This document shows positions 17,308 through 25,722 of a DNA stretch of 64,000 nt, piece after piece. The stretch is from assembly GCA_017303615.1 (NCBI GenBank), contig JAFLCK010000003.1, forward strand, positions 124,001 through 188,000, in the 5' to 3' direction. The DNA is from Obscuribacter phosphatis_A. GTDB lineage: Bacteria; Cyanobacteriota; Vampirovibrionia; Obscuribacterales; Obscuribacteraceae. The first letter of the stretch is position 1. Each line of letters begins with the position of its first letter. The position numbers were made by a program, and so were the translations under genes. The notes beneath the pieces are model-generated. The model worked only from the letters and a program-made list of their open reading frames with translations, was not told the DNA's origin and searched no databases.

Positions 17308-18381
17308 ATGACTTCGCATACAGTCAATGTCACACCGCCTGTTGTTGAAACCGGCTTCAGCTCGATTTCAAACGATTCGCTAAAGTATAATCCTAAAGTG
17401 CAGCAAAAAACTAAAACTCGATTTCCGGAAATTTCAGTAGTCATCCCCGTATTCAACGAGGAAGACAATATCGGTTTGCTATACAACAAGCTCACCGATG
17501 CCTTGGACAGTCTGGGCAGATCGTGGGAAGCGATCTTGATCGATGATGGCAGCACCGACAACTCTTTCAACAAACTGGCTGAAATTGCCGGCAAAGACGA
17601 ACGCATCAAGATAGTGCGCTTTGTCAAAAACTTTGGTCAAACCGCAGCTCTTGCAGCCGGCATAGACAATGCCCGCGGCGACGTAATTATCCCGATGGAT
17701 GCCGACCTGCAAAATGATCCCGCCGACATTCAGCGTCTGCTCGATAAACTCGACGAAGGCTTTGACGTCGTCAGCGGCTGGCGCAAGGAAAGAAAAGATG
17801 AACTCTTTCTGCGTCTTATTCCATCTTGGACAGCCAATCGCATCATCTCTCTCATATCGGGCGTAAGATTGCATGACTACGGTTGTTCCTTGAAAGCCTA
17901 TAGAAAAGAAGTGATCAAAGACGTGCGTCTATATGGCGAAATGCACCGTTTTGTGCCGATTTATGCCACCTGGCAGGGCGCCAAAGTTTCTGAGATTCCG
18001 GTCAATCACCAGGCTAGACAATTCGGACAAAGCAAGTACGGCATTTCTAGAACCTTCAAGGTGGTATTGGATTTGATGACAGTCAAATTCATGAGCACCT
18101 ATTTCACCAAGCCAATTTATCTCTTCGGCACAGCCGGTCTGTGGTCGATGGTTCTTTCTTTTTCAGCCTTCGCCTGGATGGTGGTATTGAAGCTGTTCTA
18201 TCACACAAGCTTTATTGAAACGCCACTACCGGTGCTGGTCGCCATGTTCTTTATGGTCGGCATGCAGCTTATCTTGATGGGCTTGCAATCTGAAATATTG
18301 ATGCGCACCTACCACGAATCGCAAGGTAAGCGCATCTATATTGTCAAAACTTCGATCAATCTAGAAAACGAACTCGACTAA
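17308..18381 (+). CDS. GT2 family glycosyltransferase (GtrB/dolichol-phosphate-mannose-synthase-like)
   Basis: The 357-residue product transfers a sugar from a nucleotide sugar, probably to a polyprenyl phosphate on the inner face of the membrane. The GT-A domain (about 45-280) has VVIPVFNEEDNI, IDDGSTDNS and the metal-binding DAD in PMDADLQND. FGQTAALAAGIDNARGD matches the GtrB/DPM-like group. Two C-terminal membrane helices (about 265-290 and 305-330) fit GtrB-type topology. I chose ATG 17308, with AGAAG nearby; a GTG 45 bases upstream is possible. The convergent galE gene supplies UDP-galactose, which may connect the two in surface glycan synthesis. Confidence 0.88.
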   Translation: MTSHTVNVTPPVVETGFSSISNDSLKYNPKVQQKTKTRFPEISVVIPVFNEEDNIGLLYNKLTDALDSLGRSWEAILIDDGSTDNSFNKLAEIAGKDERIKIVRFVKNFGQTAALAAGIDNARGDVIIPMDADLQNDPADIQRLLDKLDEGFDVVSGWRKERKDELFLRLIPSWTANRIISLISGVRLHDYGCSLKAYRKEVIKDVRLYGEMHRFVPIYATWQGAKVSEIPVNHQARQFGQSKYGISRTFKVVLDLMTVKFMSTYFTKPIYLFGTAGLWSMVLSFSAFAWMVVLKLFYHTSFIETPLPVLVAMFFMVGMQLILMGLQSEILMRTYHESQGKRIYIVKTSINLENELD

Positions 18382-18399
18382 GAGCCTTTAGGTCGCAGA

Positions 18400-19383
18400 C
18401 TAATAAAGGCGGTTTCGTTCCCAGTTAACTGCGGTTTCGACAGTGCGTCTCAGGTCGTACTTGGGAGTCCAACCTAGTACTTCTTTAGCTCTGCTATTGT
18501 CTGAAACCAAATAAGAAGGGTCACCCGGACGGCGCTCGACAAATTCATGGGGCACCTTTGCACCCGAGACTGACTCGACCATATTGATTATTTCCTTCAC
18601 CGAAGCCCCTTTAGCAGTACCAAGATTGACCGCAAGCGAGACTTTTTCTTTATCTAGCAAGGAAAGGGCCAGCAAATGGGCAGAGGCGAGGTCGTTGACA
18701 TGAATATAGTCTCTGACACAGGTACCATCGGGTGTATCGTAGTCGTTGCCAAAGACCTTCAACTGGGGAATTTTGCCTAAGGCAGCCTGGATAGCCAGGG
18801 GCAATAGGTGAGTTTCCGGGTCATGACTTTCGCCAATCTGACCTGAATCATCCGCACCGGCAGCATTAAAATAGCGCAGTACGACATAGCGCAAAGGCGT
18901 GCAAAGGGCAAGCGCGGCAAGCATCTGCTCTACCATTAACTTACTTGTGCCGTAGGTGTTGATAGGGTTCTGTGGATGCTTTTCGTCAATAGGTGAATAA
19001 ACCGGATTACCATAAGACGAACAAGTGGAAGAAAAGACCAATTTCTCAACACCGGCTGCATGCATGGCAGCCAAAAGAGAGGTCGTACCTCCCACATTAT
19101 TGTCTAAGTAAAAGAAGGGACGCTGCTGAGACTCGCCGACATAGGCCCGAGCCGCAAAGTGAACCACGGCAGAGACTTTGTGCTTGACCATTATTTCAGT
19201 CAGCGCTTCCCTGTCGGCTAATTCGGTTTGATAAAAAACAACCTTATCGTTTGAATTTAGGGCTTGTCTATGACCAAGTGAAAGATTATCGACGGCAACG
19301 ACCGCTGCGCCTGCATTTTCAGCCAAATAATGCCTGACAAAATGACTGCCGATATAGCCGGCCGCCCCAGTGACTAGTAACAT
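18400..19383 (-). CDS. galE: UDP-glucose 4-epimerase
   Basis: This enzyme interconverts UDP-glucose and UDP-galactose. The 327-residue short-chain dehydrogenase fold has the NAD motif GAAGYIGSH (6-14), the catalytic pair Y144/K148 (YGTSK) and S119/T120 (SSTCSSYG). RYFNAAGAD and the GxxVRDYIHVND block further support GalE over related epimerases. It is convergent with the glycosyltransferase gene, with only 18 bases between stops. A 7-bp stem (GCCTTTA/TAAAGGC) over the junction may help termination. Confidence 0.94.
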   Translation of the reverse strand: MLLVTGAAGYIGSHFVRHYLAENAGAAVVAVDNLSLGHRQALNSNDKVVFYQTELADREALTEIMVKHKVSAVVHFAARAYVGESQQRPFFYLDNNVGGTTSLLAAMHAAGVEKLVFSSTCSSYGNPVYSPIDEKHPQNPINTYGTSKLMVEQMLAALALCTPLRYVVLRYFNAAGADDSGQIGESHDPETHLLPLAIQAALGKIPQLKVFGNDYDTPDGTCVRDYIHVNDLASAHLLALSLLDKEKVSLAVNLGTAKGASVKEIINMVESVSGAKVPHEFVERRPGDPSYLVSDNSRAKEVLGWTPKYDLRRTVETAVNWERNRLY

Positions 19384-19465
19384 TAGGGTATCCTTTGCAA
19401 AGACAAGTGCAAAAACAGGGCAATTTTAGCAAAGAATAGGGTTAAGATCTCGAATGTAGCGTGGA

Positions 19466-21889
19466 GTGAAGGCTGTGGAAGCCCAAAGTAACCAAAGCAA
19501 GTTAAGTGAAGCAAAAACTATGATCGGCTGGATCGGCGCGGCTTTATCAGGCTTTGTTTGCCTCTTCCTCTCACTCTCTACTGTGCACATATTCAGCCCC
19601 GGACTGCAAGAAAATGATGTTTCAGACCGAGACCTGATTGCCCCGCAGGCAACTTCGGTTATAGATAGATCTGAAACCGAAAAGTCTATTGAGAAGGCCA
19701 GACAGAATGTCATACCGGTTTTTCAAATCGACCGCAGCCGCGACATAGAAACTTTAGCCAAGATAGAAGCAGCATTCGCCCGGGCCGAGAGCCTGCAGGC
19801 CCTCGGTCTTGTGCCTTTAGAGACAAAGATAAAGGTCGAGAATAAAGCCAAAGCAAGCACTCATAATAAGGTCAAGCACAGTCCAAAAGCAGTTGAGGCT
19901 GACGGGGCTGAGAAACAATTTGGCTACAGCGAACAGTTGAAATATCTGCAAAATCAAAAGCAACTGCCCGAAACAGACAAGACTGCCTTAAAAGATGAGT
20001 TGGAAAAACAAAAGCTCGCTTATGAACGAGCCCTCAAAGCCGGGCTAATTCAAGACGAAGAGTTGAATCTCGCTCTTTCGATCAAACCAGATGAAATGCC
20101 TTCTTTCAAAGCCGAGACGATGACTGCGGCCCGGCGGCTCTTGTCTATTTTTGACCGCTACCCGGTGACAGACAAATCGGTCTGGCAAGAAGTGGTGCAA
20201 GAATTTTTGCCCGATAAATGGCCGGTCGCCACAAGGGTGACTGCTTCGCGTGTGATCAACCGCTATTTAGAAGCCAATCTTGTCATCGACTCGGAAGGGA
20301 CAAAAGTAAAGGCTCAAGAGGCGGTAAAAACAGTCGAACCGGTAATGCGACCGGTAAAAGAGGGCGAGGTGATTGTGCCGCAAGGGGCTCTTATCACCAA
20401 AGACAAACTATATATACTGCAAGAGCTGGGCATCACCCATGTTAACCGCTGGCCATTTATATTGAGTATGGCCATCTCACTTATCGCAGCTCTCACCCTG
20501 GTTGCTCTCTTTCTTTACACCTACGAACCAAAACACTTTTTTGCCCCCAGCTCAATTGGCCTGATGTTTACTGTGCAAGTGGTGGTGGCATCAGTGGCTT
20601 CGCTGGTGGGCAAGACCAATCCTCAATTTGTCCCTATACCGGCGGCGGCGCTTATCCTCACTATTTTCTTCGGCAGAAGAGTAGCCATAGCCCTTACCTT
20701 GCCAATGATTTTGCTTATCGCAGTTGATCGCCTCATGGACTTGCATTTTATTGCCGCCCATCTGCTTGCCACTATCCTCGCCGTTTTAAGCTATTCATCA
20801 GTGGGTCGCTCCGCTGTCTTCAAGACTGGAGTATTGGTCGCTTTTGGTCTAATCGCCGGCGATCTGGCCGCTTCTCTAGTCGACCATTCAATCAGTTTCG
20901 ACCTGGCCACTTTCGGTAAGCGTTTGCCTCTAGATTTTGCCGGCGGCATAGTATCGTCAATAGTGGCAGTAGGCAGTCTGCCTTTCCTGGAAAATCTGTA
21001 TGGACTGATCACGCCCTTCCGTCTAGCCGAGCTAACCGACGCCAATCAACCGCTCTTGCGCCGACTAGAAGAGAATGCCCCCGGCACCTATCAGCATAGC
21101 CTGGCCGTAGCCAACATGGCCGAAGCCGGTGCTAAAGCCATCTATGCCGATGCCAATATGGTGAGGGCCGGCGCTCTCTATCACGATATCGGCAAAATGG
21201 TGCGGCCCAAATATTTCATTGAAAATCAACTTGGCGCCACCAATCCCCACGATAATATGGCACCGGAAGACAGCCGAGCCAGAGTCTTGGCCCATGTCAC
21301 CGACGGTATTGCTCTTGCTCAAAAATATTCGCTGCCGAAAGCCATTCAAGATTTCATCCCGATGCATCAGGGTACTACTTTGATGGCCTATTTCTATCAC
21401 AAAGCCTGCACCAAATATGGTGCTGATAAGGTCGACCCCAATTTCTACCGCTATCCGGGACCAAAGCCAAACACCAAAGAGACAGCCATCGTTATGCTTG
21501 CCGATGTCTCCGAAGCGGTTACTCACTCAATGAGAGATCCAAGCCAAGAAGAAGTAGAGGCGGCTCTAGAGAAAGTCTTCCAGAACCGCTGGGACGACGG
21601 ACAATTTAGTGATTCCGGACTAAGCTACGAAGAACTGCACAAAGTGAAAGCAGGTTTTGCCAGAGTGTGGAGAACCTTGCACCACGAAAGATTGAAGTAT
21701 CCGTCCACAACCACGGGCAAGATGCCCATAGCTCCACCCGTGAATAAAGAAGAAAGCAAAGAAGAAATAAGAGAAGAGAAGCGCGAAGATACTGAAGAAA
21801 TTGATCCCTGCCTGGCCGCCACTAGTTTTGAACCGACAGGGGCAAATTCCCTTCAACCCGAACAGAAACCAGAGCAAAAAATAGAATAG
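19466..21889 (+). CDS. 7TM-HD phosphohydrolase, PgpH-type (probable c-di-AMP phosphodiesterase)
   Basis: The 807-residue product has an N-terminal membrane anchor (about 20-42), a long extracytoplasmic region (45-325, the 7TMR-HDED type), about seven membrane helices (330-490) and a cytosolic HD domain. The HD motif is in LYHDIGK (H573-D574), followed by NPHDNM and MHQGTTLMAYFYHKA with further metal ligands. In Listeria and Cyanobacteria such proteins hydrolyse c-di-AMP to pApA. The cdaA gene at 39787 supplies the matching cyclase. An unusually charged Lys/Glu tail follows the HD domain. The start is GTG 19466; another GTG nine bases later is possible. Confidence 0.9.
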   Translation: MKAVEAQSNQSKLSEAKTMIGWIGAALSGFVCLFLSLSTVHIFSPGLQENDVSDRDLIAPQATSVIDRSETEKSIEKARQNVIPVFQIDRSRDIETLAKIEAAFARAESLQALGLVPLETKIKVENKAKASTHNKVKHSPKAVEADGAEKQFGYSEQLKYLQNQKQLPETDKTALKDELEKQKLAYERALKAGLIQDEELNLALSIKPDEMPSFKAETMTAARRLLSIFDRYPVTDKSVWQEVVQEFLPDKWPVATRVTASRVINRYLEANLVIDSEGTKVKAQEAVKTVEPVMRPVKEGEVIVPQGALITKDKLYILQELGITHVNRWPFILSMAISLIAALTLVALFLYTYEPKHFFAPSSIGLMFTVQVVVASVASLVGKTNPQFVPIPAAALILTIFFGRRVAIALTLPMILLIAVDRLMDLHFIAAHLLATILAVLSYSSVGRSAVFKTGVLVAFGLIAGDLAASLVDHSISFDLATFGKRLPLDFAGGIVSSIVAVGSLPFLENLYGLITPFRLAELTDANQPLLRRLEENAPGTYQHSLAVANMAEAGAKAIYADANMVRAGALYHDIGKMVRPKYFIENQLGATNPHDNMAPEDSRARVLAHVTDGIALAQKYSLPKAIQDFIPMHQGTTLMAYFYHKACTKYGADKVDPNFYRYPGPKPNTKETAIVMLADVSEAVTHSMRDPSQEEVEAALEKVFQNRWDDGQFSDSGLSYEELHKVKAGFARVWRTLHHERLKYPSTTTGKMPIAPPVNKEESKEEIREEKREDTEEIDPCLAATSFEPTGANSLQPEQKPEQKIE

Positions 21890-21901
21890 CTTGTCGAAAG
21901 C

Positions 21902-23236
21902 TTATTTGAGCCTGGTGCGATAAAGCACGTTCAATTGCACCAAGGCTTCATCAACAAAGATGTCTCGAGCCTGAGCCAGCTCTAGTGCGGCTACCGCCCG
22001 TTCATAAGGCACTGCCTTGATATGCAATAAATAGCTCAACCTCAAAGCTTTATAAGAAAGACGATGCGGTGCTAAATCATTGTCGTCGATTATCTTTGCC
22101 AGATAATAACCTTGATTGTAATTCACTTCCAGACGCTCAGAAATGTCGAGCAAGACCTGGGGATCAAGCCCTTCTGTACGAGACTGAGAGGGCGGCCAAA
22201 ACCGATTGTCTTTCAGAAGCTGCACCATCATACGAGATGGATTACCCGACTGCATGGCACAGGATGACTGGGCAAGAGCTTTCTCAAAGCCTTCCTCGGC
22301 AATGAGGCCCAAGACCTCGCGAGCTTGATCGAGGCTGAGGGTTTCGTTATCGATCATCTCTTGTAAATCGACGGCACGGTCAATCAATTCTTCACTCACA
22401 CCTGCTGTTTCACGTATGGCTACGCCGCAAGATACAGAACGGGTCAAGGCCATCTGTAAGGCGGCAATGAGCGACATATCGTCGAGCATGCCCACCGAAA
22501 AGAAAAGTTCACCCAAACGCGGTGTACCTCGACGCAAAACCGGTCGATAGTTAGAGTTGACTTCTTTCTTCAGATAAGCGATTTCTCTTTCTCTGGCGGC
22601 AGCCAAAGCAGAAATACATTGTTCTCTTGAGAGCGAGCCGCGTCGCACCAACTGTTGGCCGAGCAGGGCAGTGTCAAGCAATTCTTGCGAAAGCAAACTG
22701 CGATAGCAAAAGATATGACCGAGGGGTAGACCAGTTCGTTGGCTTACAGCAAGCGCTTCTTCCAGATCTTCAGGGTTGATGATGCGAGATTGAGTAAGTA
22801 ACTGTCCCAATTTATTGGTCAGAACATCTTCTGGCTGAACTACAGAGGCCCGAGAAAAAGCTTCAGCTAATGGAATCTTGTCCTGGTAACTGAGATTCAA
22901 AACCCGCACACCGACATCAAAAGGAAGCTGCCGATTGTTGATCAGGGTTTGTATTTCAAGGGCTACCTGCAGTTCTGCTTCGCTTAGAAAACCCGACATG
23001 GTAAGCATCTTGCCCAAAGGCAGACCTTTCTCTTCGAAACTGGAAAGCGCCTCTTTCAAATATTCGTAGCTGACTATACCCGAAGCCTTAAGCAGATCGC
23101 CTAAACGGACATGCCCGATAGCCATGCTGAGCGCTTCATTGATACCACTGGCTGTGAACCGTCTCTCCACTCGCCCCTGGGCTTGAGCTGCCTCAATTTC
23201 CTTAAGCTTCTCGCCTTCACCGCTCAGTTCGGACAC
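21902..23236 (-). CDS. Tandem MshEN/GspE-N-like repeat protein without ATPase
   Basis: The 444-residue product consists of repeated helical modules with the pattern xLGxxLxxxGxxxxxxLxxALxxxxxxxLPLGxxLxxxxxLSxxxLxxAL. Copies are visible at about 43-95 (RLGDLLKASGIVS), 140-195 (LGQLLTQSRIINP) and 235-290 (RLGELFFSVGMLDD), with weaker ones after 290. This resembles the N-terminal domain of type II secretion/type IV pilus ATPases, some of which bind c-di-GMP. No Walker motifs or ATPase domain are present. It lies 3 bases after rsmD, and the two are probably co-transcribed. The function is unknown; a stand-alone nucleotide sensor or scaffold is plausible. Confidence 0.72.
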   Translation of the reverse strand: MSELSGEGEKLKEIEAAQAQGRVERRFTASGINEALSMAIGHVRLGDLLKASGIVSYEYLKEALSSFEEKGLPLGKMLTMSGFLSEAELQVALEIQTLINNRQLPFDVGVRVLNLSYQDKIPLAEAFSRASVVQPEDVLTNKLGQLLTQSRIINPEDLEEALAVSQRTGLPLGHIFCYRSLLSQELLDTALLGQQLVRRGSLSREQCISALAAAREREIAYLKKEVNSNYRPVLRRGTPRLGELFFSVGMLDDMSLIAALQMALTRSVSCGVAIRETAGVSEELIDRAVDLQEMIDNETLSLDQAREVLGLIAEEGFEKALAQSSCAMQSGNPSRMMVQLLKDNRFWPPSQSRTEGLDPQVLLDISERLEVNYNQGYYLAKIIDDNDLAPHRLSYKALRLSYLLHIKAVPYERAVAALELAQARDIFVDEALVQLNVLYRTRLK

Positions 23237-23239
23237 TGT

Positions 23240-23836
23240 CTACTCCTCAACTGTCAACGCGTTTGCAAAAATAGTGAGAGATGTACTGCCATAACGGCGC
23301 TGGTCTATCGGTACAAGCTTACTATCTTGGGGGTAAGACTCGACTTCTATCTTATCAAGTAGTTCGTTTGGCAGATGTTCCACAACAAGCAGACCTCTAT
23401 TGCTCAAAAGCCTGCCAGTCTGGACAATTTGGACGATCTTGCCGCCTAGGTGCAGTTTGTAAGGGGGGTCGACGAAAATAATATCAAAGCTTGTCCCCTG
23501 GCGGGAAAAGAAGGACAGAGCTTTCTCGAAATCCGCACTTATTATTTCGTATGAATCTGCCTCCAGCTTGAACTGACGGGCTGATTGCTTGATTGCCGAA
23601 GCACAGGAACGGTCTTTATCGACAAAAGTAACGTGGCCCGCACCTCGACTTAAGGCCTCGAAACCCATGAGCCCGGACCCTGCGAAGAGATCGAGAAAGC
23701 GAGAATGTCTCAATCTATCACCTAAAATGTTAAAAAAAGCCTGCCTGACCTTTGCAGAGGTGGGTCGCACCTGTGGCCCGCTGGGGCAGGTTACTGACCG
23801 TCCTCTGAGCTCTCCGGCAGTGATGCGCAAAGACAA
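23240..23836 (-). CDS. rsmD: 16S rRNA (guanine966-N2)-methyltransferase RsmD
   Basis: This enzyme methylates G966 of 16S rRNA using SAM during small-subunit assembly. The 198-residue product has the family opening ITAGELRGRSV, the RPTSAKVRQAFFNIL motif, the SAM-binding LDLFAGSGLMGFEAL (about 48-62) and the catalytic DPPY (FVDPPYK, about 121-126). The gene is divergent from nusB, with 56 bases between starts. The MshEN-like gene follows at once on the same strand. Confidence 0.95.
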   Translation of the reverse strand: MSLRITAGELRGRSVTCPSGPQVRPTSAKVRQAFFNILGDRLRHSRFLDLFAGSGLMGFEALSRGAGHVTFVDKDRSCASAIKQSARQFKLEADSYEIISADFEKALSFFSRQGTSFDIIFVDPPYKLHLGGKIVQIVQTGRLLSNRGLLVVEHLPNELLDKIEVESYPQDSKLVPIDQRRYGSTSLTIFANALTVEE

Positions 23837-23892
23837 AACCTCAAAATGCTCATGATAACATGTTCTTCTGCAATCACCGTGAGGAGTTATAA

Positions 23893-24657
23893 ATGAGCGC
23901 TCGCCGGATAGCCCGCGAACTGGCAGTAATTGTCATGCCCCAGTTGCCTAAAAATCAGGACAAGCTGGAAACGACTCAAATAATGGAACTCACCGATAAG
24001 GCAATACATATGCTGGTAGATTATGCCAGACAGAGCCTCACCGACGCCCAAGCCATGGTCATTGCCGCCCAAGATGAATTGAGCGCCATTGAAGTCGAGC
24101 ATGAAAACAATCGCAACCGCGTAGATGAGCTGAAGCCAGTAAATCTCACCTCTAAGCAACTGAAAGAGAAGATGCAGACTTTAGAGACTGCCATTGCCCT
24201 CGTTTCTGAGGCTCTAGACATTCCTGAAATGGCTCTTGCCCTTGGCACACAGACTGTACGCAGCAACTGCAAGAAATGCGGTGCCATCGTCGATGCCACT
24301 ATCGACAAGCCCCACAAAGACGAAGTGCGCGACTTTGTCATCAGACTGATCTCAGTTTATCTAGAAAACAAAGAGCTGGTCGACGAATTTATCAAAAGAG
24401 CGCGTACGAAATGGCGTGTAGATCGCATGGTGTCGATCGACCGCGACATACTGAGACTGGCTTGCTCAGAAGCTTTCTTCATGGACGACATTCCAATAAA
24501 CGTAGCCATATCGGAAGCGGTGGAACTATCGCACCGCTTTGCCGACGCCAAAGCAGCTCGCTTTATCAACGGCATTCTCGGCGACCTATCGGAAGAAGCG
24601 GAAGCGGTAAGAAGAGCAAGAGCTCGCAAAAAAAGAGAGAGCATTACTCTTAACTGA
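23893..24657 (+). CDS. nusB: Transcription antitermination factor NusB (long form)
   Basis: NusB with NusE/S10 supports antitermination on rRNA operons. The C-terminal half (from about 145) matches the fold well: KWRVDRMVSIDRDILRLACSEAFFMDDIPINVAISEAVELSHRF then ARFINGILG. At 254 residues it is much longer than the usual 140. The N-terminus (ARRIARELAVIVMPQLP) is cyanobacterium-like. The middle (45-135) has a long helical insertion ending in CKKC (C126, C129), with only two cysteines, so zinc binding alone is uncertain. GAGGAG lies just before ATG 23893. ftsY follows after 12 bases. Confidence 0.9.
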   Translation: MSARRIARELAVIVMPQLPKNQDKLETTQIMELTDKAIHMLVDYARQSLTDAQAMVIAAQDELSAIEVEHENNRNRVDELKPVNLTSKQLKEKMQTLETAIALVSEALDIPEMALALGTQTVRSNCKKCGAIVDATIDKPHKDEVRDFVIRLISVYLENKELVDEFIKRARTKWRVDRMVSIDRDILRLACSEAFFMDDIPINVAISEAVELSHRFADAKAARFINGILGDLSEEAEAVRRARARKKRESITLN

Positions 24658-24669
24658 GGACTAAAGACC

Positions 24670-25719
24670 ATGGCAGAAGAGAATCAGAAGCAAGGATTCT
24701 GGGGCACAACCCTGACCAAACTGAAGTCGGTCTTGGTTAAGACAAAAGAACAGGTGGCTGACCCACCGGCGGTAGGCTCGGGCAGCAACGAAACTAATCT
24801 AAGTGCTTCAGGCAATACTGCAGCCAATGATTCAGGTAGTATTGCCCCGCAGGAAAAAGCGCATAAAGCAGAACAGGCAGATAAGCCTCATCACAGCGCC
24901 GTAGTCGACGAAGAGTATATTGAAAATCTGGAAGAACGCCTGATTAAGGCCGACCTGGGCATACCGGTGGTGGAACCAATCATTGCCGCCTTGCGGCAGG
25001 AAGCACGCGGCAAAAATTGGACACGTAAAGATGTAGACAAGTTTTTGAAAGAACAGTTTGATCTTTTGCTAAGCCAAACCAAAGGCAGCGAACTCACCTA
25101 CGAAGAAGGCAAAGTAAATATCTATCTAGTGGTAGGTGTAAACGGAGTCGGCAAGACCACTTCAATAGGCAAACTGGCTGCACGCTTGAAAGAAAGCGGC
25201 AAGAAAGTCTTACTGGCTGCAGGCGATACCTTTAGAGCTGCGGCTGAATCACAGCTGGAAATCTGGAGCAAGCGGGCTGGTGTAGATATTGTGCGCTTAC
25301 CTGATGGTTCAGATCCGGGCGCCGTTGTTTTTCAAGCGGTCAAGAAAGCCCGCGAAGAAAACTATGATGTGCTGCTCATTGATACAGCCGGACGACTGCA
25401 CAATAAAGTCAACCTGATGGACGAGTTGAAGAAAATTCGTTCGGTAATCGAAAAGCACGCCGGTGATCTACCTTTGGAAAGCTTGCTTGTGTTGGACGCC
25501 TCCACCGGTCAAAACGGTCTGCAGCAAGCCAAAGTATTTCTCGATATAGCCGGACTGACCGGTGTTGTGCTGACCAAGCTGGACGGCACCGCCAAAGGTG
25601 GCGTGGTCTTTGCCATTGCCCGCGAACTCAAGATTCCTGTAAAACTGATAGGCATAGGCGAAAAGCTCGAAGATCTAAGAGTCTTCGAGCCTTCATTGTT
25701 TGTAGAAGCCCTCTTTTAG
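24670..25719 (+). CDS. ftsY: Signal recognition particle receptor FtsY
   Basis: FtsY is the SRP-GTPase receptor that brings ribosomes making membrane proteins to the inner membrane. The 349-residue product has a short acidic/Lys-rich A region (about 1-75), the N domain (80-140) and the G domain with GVNGVGKTT, DTFRAAAESQLE, DTAGRLHNKVNLMDEL, TKLDGTAKGG and the closing GEKLEDLRVFEPSLFVEALF. It begins 12 bases after nusB, so the two likely share a transcript. It is convergent with the acyl-CoA synthetase gene (3-base gap). Confidence 0.97.
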   Translation: MAEENQKQGFWGTTLTKLKSVLVKTKEQVADPPAVGSGSNETNLSASGNTAANDSGSIAPQEKAHKAEQADKPHHSAVVDEEYIENLEERLIKADLGIPVVEPIIAALRQEARGKNWTRKDVDKFLKEQFDLLLSQTKGSELTYEEGKVNIYLVVGVNGVGKTTSIGKLAARLKESGKKVLLAAGDTFRAAAESQLEIWSKRAGVDIVRLPDGSDPGAVVFQAVKKAREENYDVLLIDTAGRLHNKVNLMDELKKIRSVIEKHAGDLPLESLLVLDASTGQNGLQQAKVFLDIAGLTGVVLTKLDGTAKGGVVFAIARELKIPVKLIGIGEKLEDLRVFEPSLFVEALF

Positions 25720-25722
25720 AGC

